A DNA stretch of 64,000 nt from Dehalobacterium formicoaceticum (GCF_002224645.1 NZ_CP022121.1:1494501-1558500), one strand, 5' to 3'. Counted from the stretch's first letter, positions 44,660-54,540 are shown. Notes: generated by a model from the sequence alone, not told the origin. A program made the numbers and translations.

Positions 44660-45865
44660 TTAAACGCTGCTATCGTGAAGTACTTTCGCAGGCCGGGTAG
44701 ATTGGGTCAGGAGAAAAACGATAATATCCAGACCAATCATGACTGCCGCAACGAAGAACGTGACCGTAAACCCGAATTGGGCAGTAATAATCCCCATTAG
44801 TACTGATCCTGAGGCAACTCCTACGTCCATGGCGGCAAACAAGGTAGCATTAGCGGCACCGCGGCGATGGGCCGGGGCTAGATCCATACCGATAAAGCTG
44901 ATAATAGCAAATCCCGAGGCCGAGCCCAGACCATAAAGAAACCCACCAAGCAGAATCAAAGGAAGAGACTGGGCGTAAGCTAAAGAAATAAATGCGAACA
45001 GCTGCATAATTAATCCTGGGATAAAAACTTTCCCGACGCCAAAACGCTGCACCAGCTTTCCGGTAAAAAGTGATACAACAATGGTGGCCCCGGCATAAAC
45101 AGGGAAAAACATTCCAATATTTTCAATGCCTCTCGACATACCATATAAAGGAATGAAGCTCCAGATCAGCGCGGCACAAAAAGCCATAAAAAACTGATAC
45201 AGTGCGGGCTTAATGGCGGTTCTATCAAAAATAGTTTTGATATTAAATCCCTCAGACCTTGAAGCCGAAGAACCATGTGGGAAAGCTTGTTTTTGCTCAT
45301 AGTTAAGCATAATCGCCAGGATTATAGCGAGTAGGCTGATGGCGAAAGAAGTTCGAAAAGTAATGACATAGCCAAATCTATTGATTACCCCTAAGGCGAC
45401 CATCGGTCCAAAGGCGATGGATAAGTTTAGGGCATTACTGTATAAGCTGATACCCTCGGCAAGTCTGCCCCGAGCTGTGACATCAGTGACCACAGTGGGG
45501 CCTGCTGTCGTTATGGAACTCACAGCGATCCCCTGAAAAATAGCCAGCGTCATGATCAGGGGAATCAAATTTACCAAGGAAAAAGATAAGGCGGCTATGG
45601 ACATACAAACCGTTCCCAGGACCAAAATTCGTTTTCTGCTTTTTTTATCCATCACATATCCCAGATAGGGGCGAAAAAAGAGGGCGGTGATGCTGACGAC
45701 GGTCAAAAAAATACCGACTGTAGACTCATCGCCCCCGATGCTTACTGTAAAAAGGGGTATGGCAGTGATGTTAATATACTCGGCAAAGTAACAAAAAAAT
45801 GTCATGAAAAGAATAATCACATAATTCCTATTCCAAAGTTTGGGTTTTACCTTCGTAGGTTCCAT
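44660..45865 (-). CDS. MFS transporter
   Basis: A 401-aa major facilitator with 12 hydrophobic segments. The loop between helices 2 and 3 reads LGYVMDKKSRKRILVLG (the family's G-x-x-x-D-R/K-x-x-R motif), repeated in weaker form after helix 8. Best fit by eye is to the YwoG/YfkL-like drug or metabolite exporters of Firmicutes. Substrate unknown. It ends 95 bases from the anion transporter, with a 15-bp perfect hairpin between them, so the two are probably separate transcripts. Confidence 0.88.
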   Translation of the reverse strand: MEPTKVKPKLWNRNYVIILFMTFFCYFAEYINITAIPLFTVSIGGDESTVGIFLTVVSITALFFRPYLGYVMDKKSRKRILVLGTVCMSIAALSFSLVNLIPLIMTLAIFQGIAVSSITTAGPTVVTDVTARGRLAEGISLYSNALNLSIAFGPMVALGVINRFGYVITFRTSFAISLLAIILAIMLNYEQKQAFPHGSSASRSEGFNIKTIFDRTAIKPALYQFFMAFCAALIWSFIPLYGMSRGIENIGMFFPVYAGATIVVSLFTGKLVQRFGVGKVFIPGLIMQLFAFISLAYAQSLPLILLGGFLYGLGSASGFAIISFIGMDLAPAHRRGAANATLFAAMDVGVASGSVLMGIITAQFGFTVTFFVAAVMIGLDIIVFLLTQSTRPAKVLHDSSV

Positions 45866-45892
45866 TAATAATGTCTCTCCCTTAAATTAACC

Positions 45893-45930
45893 AACTATCA
45901 GCAGGGAAGTAGATGTCCCTGCTGATAGTT
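45893..45930. repeat. Perfect 15-bp hairpin of the CTATCAG(C/T)AGGG family
   Basis: AACTATCAGCAGGGA (45893-45907) pairs exactly with TCCCTGCTGATAGTT (45916-45930) across eight bases. It lies downstream of the minus-strand transporter gene and upstream of the MFS gene. Related to the hairpin at 25323-25358. Confidence 0.75.
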
Positions 45931-45960
45931 AATTTCCCTTTATATTAAACTAGTTCTTTT

Positions 45961-47388
45961 TTATAGTAGTCCCATCAGGAACCATAAGGGTATCATAAAA
46001 ACGGCCATTACCAGAACACTTAATATGGTTCTTGCCAAAAGGACTTTCACCGTATCAGTGTAGTTCATGTACCCAAAGCTATAAGCGATAAGCAATATGG
46101 CATATTCATAGGGGAACACATACACGTCTGAGCCTAGATTTAAGGCATAAATTACCGGCAAAGGATTCACCCCGGCAGCTATTGCCATCTCGGTGAACAA
46201 TTCTGTAAAAGTAAATACGATGGCCAGAGGAGTCAAAATAAAGTTGGCCAAGGTTGAGAAAATATATGACCCAAAAACCATCCGAACAGGAGAACCGGTG
46301 AGTAAGGGCGTCACATACTCAACTAATACATCGATCAATCCCACGCTGCCGGCAACATTGCCAATGCTGATGGCACCTGTCATCACAAAAAGAATTTTAA
46401 AATCTGCTTTATCAAAATCATCAACGCTCAAAATATCTATCCCGGGCAAAAACATCAAGAATAAAAACATAGCTACTACTAACATGGGATCAAAACCATA
46501 GGTGCCGGAGAGAATAACTGTCACAACCACCATCAACAAATAGACAAAGACAAATACTTCTCTGCGTTTCACCGGACCTAATTCGTTATAGCACCTTTGA
46601 AGTTCGCTCTTGGCGTCATAGGTTTTTTCCTTGCCGATTTTCAGCACTTTGATGATACTAATGACACCAAAGAAGGTCCAAGCAAGAGCGGGAATAAAAT
46701 TGTGTAACATCCATTGGAAATAAGTGATATCATAACCGGCAACTTCCCTAAAGACGGAGTTAAAGTACAATCCATTACCTGCCGTAAGTGTTCCGATAGA
46801 GGGACCGGACATGGCAAAGAATCCTGCTAGACATAAAGCGGTAGCCTCTTTGCTTTTTGCTTTAATGCCCAGTGCTTGACAGACACCAATGGCGATAGTT
46901 AGAAAGACAATACATCGAGCCATATTATCGGTGATGATAAAAGCCAGAAAAATACCGGCGATAGAAAAACTCCAAATTAATCCCCGCAAACTGCAATCCA
47001 GTTTTAAGAGAATTTTATAGGCCAAGCGTAAACTTACTTTACTTTTATCTGCAGCTAAACCGATGAGGATTACGGCTACAGTCAGCCAGATTACCGTATT
47101 CGTCCATGCTCCATAGGCAACCTCAGCTCCTGTTACGCCAAAGAATAAATACATACTTGGCAATAAAGCTCCTGTAACGGCAACAGGAATGACAGTGACA
47201 ATCCACGAAGTAACACCCCAAGCTGTAATAACAATGAACATTTTAATATTATCATCAAAAGGCATCGGGATCAGCCAGATAATCAAGGGCACTAAAAAGG
47301 TGACGATCCATTTTATCAGATCCCCTTTACTAAGCGCAGAAAACCCCGTTTTTGGTGCTAATAGTTCACTTTGTTCTGCTGCTTTCAT
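45961..47388 (-). CDS. DASS/SLC13-type anion transporter
   Basis: A 475-aa membrane protein with about 12 hydrophobic segments of the divalent anion:Na+ symporter type. Visible family features are the paired re-entrant regions around ITDNMARCIVFLTIAIG and FAMSGPSIGTLTAGNG in the first half and TGAISIGNVAGSVG in the second. Substrates are di- or tricarboxylates or sulfate. Next to an aryl-sulfate sulfotransferase, a sulfo-organic or sulfate substrate is attractive but unproven. Start ATG 47388 is eight bases from AAGGAG; an upstream in-frame ATG at 47406 lacks a site. Confidence 0.85.
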   Translation of the reverse strand: MKAAEQSELLAPKTGFSALSKGDLIKWIVTFLVPLIIWLIPMPFDDNIKMFIVITAWGVTSWIVTVIPVAVTGALLPSMYLFFGVTGAEVAYGAWTNTVIWLTVAVILIGLAADKSKVSLRLAYKILLKLDCSLRGLIWSFSIAGIFLAFIITDNMARCIVFLTIAIGVCQALGIKAKSKEATALCLAGFFAMSGPSIGTLTAGNGLYFNSVFREVAGYDITYFQWMLHNFIPALAWTFFGVISIIKVLKIGKEKTYDAKSELQRCYNELGPVKRREVFVFVYLLMVVVTVILSGTYGFDPMLVVAMFLFLMFLPGIDILSVDDFDKADFKILFVMTGAISIGNVAGSVGLIDVLVEYVTPLLTGSPVRMVFGSYIFSTLANFILTPLAIVFTFTELFTEMAIAAGVNPLPVIYALNLGSDVYVFPYEYAILLIAYSFGYMNYTDTVKVLLARTILSVLVMAVFMIPLWFLMGLL

Positions 47389-47487
47389 TTTCATCACTCC
47401 TTGCAATATGCTTGTCCATGCTTTTTAGATGGCAAAACATATCGTTATTCGTTATTATGATAGAAGTTTCACTTTGAATTTAAAAGG

Positions 47488-49371
47488 TTATAAAGTGACC
47501 GATAGTTTTGTATCATATCTTAGGTTATCTACATTGAGATAGATGTCATAATCCCCGCTGATTCCTTCTCGGCTCACATAGAATTGAATGTCATTTTCCC
47601 CTTGTTCCTCAAAGGATACACAGGCAGCAGTAACGTCGTGGACCTCTGTGGGTACTAAATAGAACTTGGATCCTTCCTTGCCTTTTAGTTCCAGAAAAAC
47701 TTGAGAACCTTCGCCAAATGTCCCATGGAGAGCTAATCTGTCTTCTTCAAGCTCTAAAGATAAATTGTGTTTTTCGGGAATTTCTTCATCCACGTCTTTA
47801 AATTTTACCTTAAAAGCAAACTCCGGTGTTAGGCCAAATCCTCCCAGCATTTCGGCCTTTCCCAGTTTTAGGTTGGTGTTTTCATCATATAATGAAACTC
47901 TTCTTGCCCTGTAATAGTTGCCGCCTTTGATATTTAGCTCAAATTTAACCTCATCATTTAATAATTCTACAGTGGTTGATTCTAGGGTTAAGTGGATCTC
48001 TTCATCTTTATACTGATTTAAGAGGGAAGCCCCTAGTTGGTCGGTGTGATTTCCCCGGTAAGTAGCGATGCCGCCGGAGTGAATCATATAATTTCCTTCA
48101 CCATAATAATCTACGTTACAAATGTATGGAGAATAAAATTCTGCTCCTCTTTCTTTACCATACTGCCAAACTTGCTCGATTTCCATTTTTTCAGTATCGA
48201 TTCTGTAAATCACACCTCTGGAGAAGTTTTCATCCGGTGGGACTCTATTTTCGACAGTTTTCGAGCGATAGGTACCGTTATCAAAAATAAACACATCACC
48301 ATTTGGTAAAATCCTTGCCGAGTGTTGCTCGTATTGCCAATCAAAATCACCTTTAGTGACATTTTTGAAGAAATATTTTTGCCATTCTTCTCCCCAGCCT
48401 TCAGAGTCACCAATAATCCAGTTTAATTTTCCGGTATCGTAATCGATGTTGACTACCGCATCTTGATGTCTGCCGGACAAGGTAATGGAATTTGTCGGTT
48501 TGTCATACCAGACCGCGTTGTTATGGAACCAGTCATGAATATTCCAATCCCCGGCTTTTCCTTCTTCTCTGGGTAAAACATTTTTCAGATCCCATGATTT
48601 CACAATTTCCCCGGTTTTTCGATCTACTTCGACAATATAATCTTCTACCGAATCATTAAAATCATTATCTGATGCGACCAGCAAATTACCATTTTCCAGT
48701 TCTACTGAATCATGGTGAAAACCGCCGGGCAATCTATATTCCTTGTAAATTTTTCCGCATAGGTCCATTTCCATAATGCCTACCATATAATAGGGCTTTT
48801 GCATGAAACGGAAGGAGGTGATAAGGATGCGGCCATTTTCTAATTTTTTTAGATCCCAGCATTCTTTTTCTGTTAACATCCATCTTAAATCACCGGCATA
48901 ATCAAAGCCCCCGGTTTTTGAAGAGGCGATTAAGGGAGTTGTCGAGGATAAAATCATGATATCCTTGCCAAAATATTCGTAGGTGGTATTTAAGTAGTGG
49001 GGTAGATTGATATCCAGTTTATCCGTTTTTATTTTAACTTCTGAGGTTTCGCCGGTGCCTAGTTTTAGGACAACAGTATTTTCGTAATCGTGATATAAAC
49101 CATAAATAGGTAATACGTGTTCCTGTGCCGCGGGAAAAGTATGAGTTAAATCCCCTTCAACGGCTTTGCCTTTTACTGTTAATTCTACCGTGGTTTCTTC
49201 ATCCGTGTTAAAACATAATACTGCAGCAAGGTAGTTAACTAGATAGGGATTTACGACGACAAAGGGGTTTTCCGCAGTATAATTTCCTGATCTGAAGGTT
49301 TTTAAGAACTCTTTTTCAGCTTCATGCTGGAGCGTAATGATGTGTTTTTGCTCTTCTAAATTATGCCTCAT
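47488..49371 (-). CDS. assT: Aryl-sulfate sulfotransferase (AssT-like), apparently cytoplasmic
   Basis: A 627-aa protein. An N-terminal beta domain (about 1-130) is followed by a six-bladed propeller with the family segments GFHHDSVELENGN, DWFHNNAVWYD, SLSGRHQDAVVNIDY (as ITLSGRHQDA), QHSARILPNGDVFIFDNG and a final SPYICNVDY. The several conserved histidines include the one that carries sulfate in AssT. The enzyme moves sulfate from one phenol ester to another phenol. Well-studied enterobacterial AssT is periplasmic; here ATG 49371 (AAAGGAGAGG upstream) gives a charged N-terminus without signal peptide. It forms a probable operon with the DASS transporter, divergent from lysR. Confidence 0.87.
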   Translation of the reverse strand: MRHNLEEQKHIITLQHEAEKEFLKTFRSGNYTAENPFVVVNPYLVNYLAAVLCFNTDEETTVELTVKGKAVEGDLTHTFPAAQEHVLPIYGLYHDYENTVVLKLGTGETSEVKIKTDKLDINLPHYLNTTYEYFGKDIMILSSTTPLIASSKTGGFDYAGDLRWMLTEKECWDLKKLENGRILITSFRFMQKPYYMVGIMEMDLCGKIYKEYRLPGGFHHDSVELENGNLLVASDNDFNDSVEDYIVEVDRKTGEIVKSWDLKNVLPREEGKAGDWNIHDWFHNNAVWYDKPTNSITLSGRHQDAVVNIDYDTGKLNWIIGDSEGWGEEWQKYFFKNVTKGDFDWQYEQHSARILPNGDVFIFDNGTYRSKTVENRVPPDENFSRGVIYRIDTEKMEIEQVWQYGKERGAEFYSPYICNVDYYGEGNYMIHSGGIATYRGNHTDQLGASLLNQYKDEEIHLTLESTTVELLNDEVKFELNIKGGNYYRARRVSLYDENTNLKLGKAEMLGGFGLTPEFAFKVKFKDVDEEIPEKHNLSLELEEDRLALHGTFGEGSQVFLELKGKEGSKFYLVPTEVHDVTAACVSFEEQGENDIQFYVSREGISGDYDIYLNVDNLRYDTKLSVTL

Positions 49372-49504
49372 GAATTTCCTCTCCTTTTTATATGTTGTGA
49401 ATGTTTTTACTTTCATAAGCAACTCATAAGTAATTCTGTATCCTTTTAATAATGATTCTAAATGAAAAGTGGGTTTATGAAAAATACTTGCTTCCTATAT
49501 GGTT

Positions 49505-49519
49505 ATAGGCAAAAGCTAT
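49505..49519. promoter_or_regulatory. LysR-type box between assT and lysR
   Basis: ATAGGCAAAAGCTAT is an ATAG-N7-CTAT inverted repeat of the T-N11-A class bound by LysR regulators, placed midway between the divergent starts. An overlapping CCTATATGGTTATAGG palindrome (49494-49509) may be part of the same control region. Confidence 0.55.
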
Positions 49520-49591
49520 GGACAGGATAATCTGCTCATGATAGGATAAAGTGAAAATTTTTTAAAGAATTATTTATGAGGAGTGGAAAAA

Positions 49592-50512
49592 GTGCGGTTA
49601 GAACAGCTATATTATATTTTGGAGGTTGAAAGGCAAGGCTCAATCTCTCAGGCAGCCAAAAAGCTTTATATATCCCAGCCTTCACTTAGTACTTCCATAA
49701 GTAATTTAGAAAAAGAGTTAAATACCAAGATTTTCTACCGTTCTAAAAATGGGGTAAAGTTGACAGATAAGGGTCAACATGTTGTAGACCAAATTAACGT
49801 GATTGTTAATGAAATTGAGAATCTAACAAGTATGTGTGCTGAGGAACCAGGTGTTCTCAGGGGGAACATGTCCATATCTACTTTACCGGCCTTAGGCAAT
49901 TATATTTTACTAAATGTATTTACCATATTTAAACAAAAACATCCCCAAGTTAATTTGTCAATTAAAGAGGATGATAATAGTAATATTATGAAGGAATTAG
50001 AAACTGGGGAGATAGATGTAGGGTTAATTGGTCTTTTCCAATATGAAACAGCGGAGTTTTTTGACTTGCTACAACAAAAAGATCTATATTATCAAGAGTT
50101 ATTCGCTGATGAATTGTGCATCTATGCCAGCAAGAATAATCCTTTATCAAATAAAAAGAGCATTTATTTGAGTGAAACCTATGATTATCCGCTGATTATT
50201 TATAAGAATAATGTGTTAGATAAGGATTTTGTACAGCTAAACTTGAATCACAACAATATTTTGCGTTTTAATGATCGGGAGAGTATGAAGCAAATGGTGA
50301 GCAGTGGCAATGCCTTAGCAATTTTCCCCAGGATTACCTCTGTTAATGATCTCTATGTTGCATCAGGTAATCTTGTGCCCTTAAATATTATCGACTTTAA
50401 AATCCCTCTGTATATGGGTATTGTTTTTAATGGGAAGGGTTATTTATCTAACATTCAATATGAATTTATTAAAATATTAGAAGAGCAGCTGGAATCAGTT
50501 GAACAGGGTTGA
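49592..50512 (+). CDS. LysR-family transcriptional regulator
   Basis: A 306-aa regulator: winged HTH at residues 1-60 (LEQLYYILEVERQGSISQAA, then SQPSLSTSISNLEKEL), linker helix, and two-lobed effector domain from residue 90 (MSISTLPALGNYILLNVF). GTG 49592 is eight bases from TGAGGAG; GTG 49583 overlaps that site. Divergent from assT with a LysR box between them, so assT and the DASS gene are the expected targets; the effector could be a sulfate ester or phenol. Confidence 0.92.
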   Translation: MRLEQLYYILEVERQGSISQAAKKLYISQPSLSTSISNLEKELNTKIFYRSKNGVKLTDKGQHVVDQINVIVNEIENLTSMCAEEPGVLRGNMSISTLPALGNYILLNVFTIFKQKHPQVNLSIKEDDNSNIMKELETGEIDVGLIGLFQYETAEFFDLLQQKDLYYQELFADELCIYASKNNPLSNKKSIYLSETYDYPLIIYKNNVLDKDFVQLNLNHNNILRFNDRESMKQMVSSGNALAIFPRITSVNDLYVASGNLVPLNIIDFKIPLYMGIVFNGKGYLSNIQYEFIKILEEQLESVEQG

Positions 50513-50631
50513 CACAGGACACAGTTGACACCTCTTGATAAGTGGAACAAAATTTGCATTCTCGCGTCTTTTAACTTGGAGGCAATCTTCAGTAAAAACC
50601 AAATATTTTGCAAGAGAAGGAGATGGCTGAA

Positions 50632-52647
50632 ATGAAACATACACTAAAGACCGGACTACTTGTGAACATGATCATGCTGATCATGTTCGGCGTTGCCATG
50701 ACACGAGGGAGTGCCCAGGGCAAGGATATCCAGGTTAAGATCAATCGTTTTAGTGAATGGGGGGAAATTGTCCAGAACAGCATCGAGTTTGAGCATCAAG
50801 AAAAACCCAGGCTGGAGCAGGGAAGGGTACTCATTCCTCTAAGGAAAATTTCTGAGTTCTTAGGATTTACCGTGTCCTATGATCACAAATCAAAGAAAAT
50901 TGATTTGGCTGACCACGCCGGAAAAAAGATAGCCTTAACGATATCCGATAAAACCGCGATGGTCAACAATAAACCAGTGAAGATGGATGTGCCTGCCAAG
51001 GTAGTTAGCCAGCTTACCTTTGTTCCCCTCCGGTTTGTCAGTGAGAATTTTGATCAGTCGGTAAAGTGGGATCCATCAACCCGTACAGTACTCATCGATA
51101 ATTTCACGATTTCTACACCGGAGTATCTATTCAATCAAAAAACCCTGGAATTGAGAAAACGGGATCTATCGGGTCAGGGAAAGCATGCGCTGCTGGGTAA
51201 GATTGAAATGAGAGTGGACTGGGTCAGTATGGATGTGACGAAAACCAAGCACGGCAATGATCTTATTGTCATCAATAATAATACCGGGGCGCCGCATATA
51301 TTCTACAATATCTATACGATTTATGTTTCAGAAAAAGAAATCATCGATCAAAGTGAAGTACATACGCTTTTTTCGGGCCAGCCGGTTATCAGTGCCGATG
51401 GGGAAAAGGTTGTGATCGGAGACGGGAAAACAGCCCGAGTATATGATGATCAAACGAAAATGCAGCTCCATGAGTATGACCTGCTCCGCATCTTTCAAGG
51501 GGATAAAGATCCCAGTCCAATGGACTCTTGGGAAAAATCATATGTGGTAGTAGGTTTTGGGGACAATTATATTTTGGTCAGAGATACATTTAAAATGCTC
51601 ACCCAAATGGTTTATTTAGATACCTTGGAAATTGTGGATATCTATCAGGCGCTACTCTCAAATGAGGAGCAGGAAAAAGCGCTGCAGAATGGACGTCCCT
51701 TTGGTAGCGGCGATCGGTTAACATTCCTGGAAGAAAAGGATGGCAAGTTAATATTTAATAAATACTATGAGGATGGACCGTATATTAAACAGAAGCCGGT
51801 GGAATTTATTCTCGGTGCCCGTGTGCCGGTGAAATCTGCGGAATCAGTACGAGGGAACACTACAGGTAATCTCAATAATAACGGTCTCTATGCCCAAGGC
51901 GGCGACTGGATTTATTATAGTAATCTGGCAGATGAGGGAAAGCTTTACAAAATGAAAGCTGACGGGAGCGTAGCGACTAAAATTACTGATGATACTGCCT
52001 GGTATATTAACGTAGTTGGGGATGAAATATTTTACAGCGGCAAAGATTGGAATTTAACAAAAATCAAAACGGACGGCAGCGGCAAAACAATTCTGGATAC
52101 TCAATCCTATCATATTAATGTGGTTGATGACTGGATTTATTACACCAGAGTTCATATGCAAGACGGGACTATCTATAAAATGAAAAAAGAAGACGGGAGC
52201 AGCAGGACCCAAATTAACAAGGATCCAGTAAGCCAGCTGGTTGTGACGGAAGAAGGAATTTTCTATTCTAGTTACTACATTAAGTTAATCAGAATCAATC
52301 ACGATGGCAGCGGCAAAACAAAATTGATCAGCGAGAGAAGTGTGGCAGAAATCAATGTCATTGACGACTGGATCTATTTTAATTACAACAAATCTCTAAA
52401 TAAGATCAAAACCGACGGTAGCCAATTGACGGAAATCAGCAGTGATGATGCCCGGGAGATCAATGTTGCCGGGGATTGGATTTATTATACTGATAGCGCT
52501 GAATACTGGAAAAAGCTATATCAGATCCATGTGGACGGGTCCGGGAAAGAGAAATTAAGCGATGATAAGCCCGCGTATATTCATTTGCTAGATAACCAAC
52601 TATACTACTATGACCAATATACCAACACGATGAAAGTGATAAATTGA
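50632..52647 (+). CDS. Exported protein with copper-amine-oxidase-N stalk domain and DUF5050-like propeller
   Basis: A 671-aa secreted protein. Signal peptide (residues 1-28, LLVNMIMLIMFGVAMTRGSA), a stalk domain with the FVPLRFVSENF and VLIDNF motifs (about 35-160), an unassigned domain (165-400), and a C-terminal propeller of at least six blades marked by D-W-I-Y-Y repeats: GGDWIYYSN, GDEIFYSG, DDWIYYTR, DDWIYFNY, AGDWIYYTD, DNQLYYYD, each followed by K-x-D-G-S. This is the DUF5050 pattern; function unknown, probably cell-surface. It was the source or sister of the truncated copy at 43201. Confidence 0.88.
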   Translation: MKHTLKTGLLVNMIMLIMFGVAMTRGSAQGKDIQVKINRFSEWGEIVQNSIEFEHQEKPRLEQGRVLIPLRKISEFLGFTVSYDHKSKKIDLADHAGKKIALTISDKTAMVNNKPVKMDVPAKVVSQLTFVPLRFVSENFDQSVKWDPSTRTVLIDNFTISTPEYLFNQKTLELRKRDLSGQGKHALLGKIEMRVDWVSMDVTKTKHGNDLIVINNNTGAPHIFYNIYTIYVSEKEIIDQSEVHTLFSGQPVISADGEKVVIGDGKTARVYDDQTKMQLHEYDLLRIFQGDKDPSPMDSWEKSYVVVGFGDNYILVRDTFKMLTQMVYLDTLEIVDIYQALLSNEEQEKALQNGRPFGSGDRLTFLEEKDGKLIFNKYYEDGPYIKQKPVEFILGARVPVKSAESVRGNTTGNLNNNGLYAQGGDWIYYSNLADEGKLYKMKADGSVATKITDDTAWYINVVGDEIFYSGKDWNLTKIKTDGSGKTILDTQSYHINVVDDWIYYTRVHMQDGTIYKMKKEDGSSRTQINKDPVSQLVVTEEGIFYSSYYIKLIRINHDGSGKTKLISERSVAEINVIDDWIYFNYNKSLNKIKTDGSQLTEISSDDAREINVAGDWIYYTDSAEYWKKLYQIHVDGSGKEKLSDDKPAYIHLLDNQLYYYDQYTNTMKVIN

Positions 52648-52653
52648 CACATG

Positions 52654-52670
52654 GGGGCTGTCGGGAAATA
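52654..52670 (+). terminator. Left half of a terminator hairpin split by the IS element
   Basis: GGGGCTGTCGGGAAATA (52654-52670) is the exact 17-base reverse complement of 54697-54713, which is followed by TTTTTTTTT. Joined, they would be a textbook Rho-independent terminator for the DUF5050 gene ending at 52647; now 2026 bases separate them. Confidence 0.8.
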
Positions 52671-52763
52671 GCCCCATAAAAAAATCAGTACACTCTTAAT
52701 GAGGGTACTGATTTTTTATGCAAAAAAGAAAAAAAGATGGCTAATCAGGACCACCTTTCCTCC

Positions 52764-52783
52764 GTTACAGTATATACTGTAAC
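52764..52783. promoter_or_regulatory. Perfect 20-bp palindrome ahead of the transposase start
   Basis: GTTACAGTATATACTGTAAC is fully self-complementary and ends five bases before ATG 52789, occupying the place of a ribosome-binding site. It could bind the transposase or fold in mRNA to limit translation. Confidence 0.6.
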
Positions 52784-52788
52784 TACAC

Positions 52789-54540
52789 ATGAACAATACA
52801 TATTATAATCAATTTTTCGAGATAGGGCAACAAGCAGTTAACTTTAATCTGTATCAGATAGGATTACCAGCAGACGACCCCGTCTATACCCTTAAAAAAG
52901 TAATGGAGGAACTTGATTTTTCTGGTCTCATCGCCAGATATTCTACCAAGGGAAGAAAAGGCTATAATCCTATTATGATGTTTGCGATACTGACTTATGC
53001 AAATATGAGGGGAGTTAAAGCTGTTGACCGAATTGTGGAACTATGCGAACGAGACATCGCCTTTCTGTGGTTGTCTAAGGGTGAAAAGCCCAAGCGTGAT
53101 GCTTTCTATGACTTCATAAACAACAAACTCAACAAAGAAATCCTTGAAGGTCTTCACTATCATTTCATCAGACTCCTTCAGCGAGAAGGTCTTGTAACGC
53201 TTAAGAGCTTGTTCATAGACGGCACAAAGATCGAAGCCAATGCCAACCGATACACCTTCGTATGGCGTGGCAGCATAAACTATCATTTGGCAGGACTGCT
53301 TGATAAGGTTGATGAACTTTATTCAAGATACAACACCCTCATCACAGAAGCCGGCTACGACAAAAAATATGGACTGAGGGAAGAAAAAATGTTCGTCATC
53401 GAAGGGATGGACAGGGTTCGGGAAATCATCCAAAAGAATCGGGAACGCAAGAAGACCAATCAAAAGAAAATATCTAATAACACCATCTTGGAGATCGACA
53501 ACATATCTCCATTGGAATTATTGAAACTGCAGACAAACCTCACGAAAACAGCCAAGGGAGAAAACTTGAGTTTTGTATCTGGTAAAGGACAGCAAAAATC
53601 CGAAATCCAAAAACTTTACGAAGAGATTGAAGAGTGTGGAAACCGCCTGCTCAAATACCAAAATCACTTTAAGATAATGGGTGCAACTCGAAACAGTTAT
53701 TCAAAGACGGATCTTGAGGCGACCTTCATGCGCATGAAGGACGACCATATGTTAAATGGACAGCTCAAACCAGCATACAACGTACAGATAGCTGTAGAAA
53801 ACTACTTCATCATCCATACCCACATCAGCAATGACAGAACCGATTACAACACGCTCATCCCAGTGCTGGAAAAACACAAGGATGCTTTCGGAAAAACACT
53901 GGAAGAAGTCACAGCAGACAGCGGATACAGCAGTGAACAAAATCTGAGTTATCTAGAGGAAGAAGGCATTAAGAGCTACATCAAACTGCAAACCCACGAA
54001 AAAATGAAGACAAGAGCCTATAAAAATGAAATCGGCCGACACTACAACATGGAGAAGGTCGAAGAAGGTTCCACACGTTATTATCTATGCAGTGATGGGA
54101 GAAAACTTATTCACGAGAGAACAGAAATCAAAAGACAGAACGAATTGAAACGCACCTTTGAAGTGTATGCCTGCAGCGACTGTAGCGGCTGTACACTCAA
54201 GGCGCAATGCCTTTATCAATATGACGAAGAAAGAGATATAAACAAGAACAAAATCATGAAGGTTAATGAGGCTTGGGAAGAGCTAAAGGCAAAGTCACAC
54301 GAAAACATACAAAGTGAAAAGGGAATTCTCAACCGCCAAATCCGATCAATCCAGACAGAAGGTCATTTTGGTGATATCAAGGAGAACGACAAGTTCAGGC
54401 GATTCAATTATCGCAGCTCCAAAAAGGTATACAAAGAATTTATGATGTATTCATTTGGACGAAATCTAAACAAATACCATAAATTCATAAAAGGAAAAAT
54501 CAAAGAATTTGAGGGTAAAACTTCCGAGGTAGCAGCTTAA
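52789..54540 (+). CDS. IS1182-family transposase, apparently intact
   Basis: A 583-aa DDE transposase. N-terminal domain with YNPIMMFAILTYANMRGV and KRDAFYDFINN; first catalytic Asp in SLFIDGTKIEANANRYTFVW; coiled insertion (200-310); second Asp in EVTADSGYSSEQNL; Cys motif CSDCSGCTLKAQCL; catalytic Glu region IQTEGHFGDIKEND. Full length for the family, no interruption. No Shine-Dalgarno sequence precedes ATG 52789, common for transposases. It is only distantly similar to the two transposase remnants elsewhere in the window. Confidence 0.93.
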   Translation: MNNTYYNQFFEIGQQAVNFNLYQIGLPADDPVYTLKKVMEELDFSGLIARYSTKGRKGYNPIMMFAILTYANMRGVKAVDRIVELCERDIAFLWLSKGEKPKRDAFYDFINNKLNKEILEGLHYHFIRLLQREGLVTLKSLFIDGTKIEANANRYTFVWRGSINYHLAGLLDKVDELYSRYNTLITEAGYDKKYGLREEKMFVIEGMDRVREIIQKNRERKKTNQKKISNNTILEIDNISPLELLKLQTNLTKTAKGENLSFVSGKGQQKSEIQKLYEEIEECGNRLLKYQNHFKIMGATRNSYSKTDLEATFMRMKDDHMLNGQLKPAYNVQIAVENYFIIHTHISNDRTDYNTLIPVLEKHKDAFGKTLEEVTADSGYSSEQNLSYLEEEGIKSYIKLQTHEKMKTRAYKNEIGRHYNMEKVEEGSTRYYLCSDGRKLIHERTEIKRQNELKRTFEVYACSDCSGCTLKAQCLYQYDEERDINKNKIMKVNEAWEELKAKSHENIQSEKGILNRQIRSIQTEGHFGDIKENDKFRRFNYRSSKKVYKEFMMYSFGRNLNKYHKFIKGKIKEFEGKTSEVAA

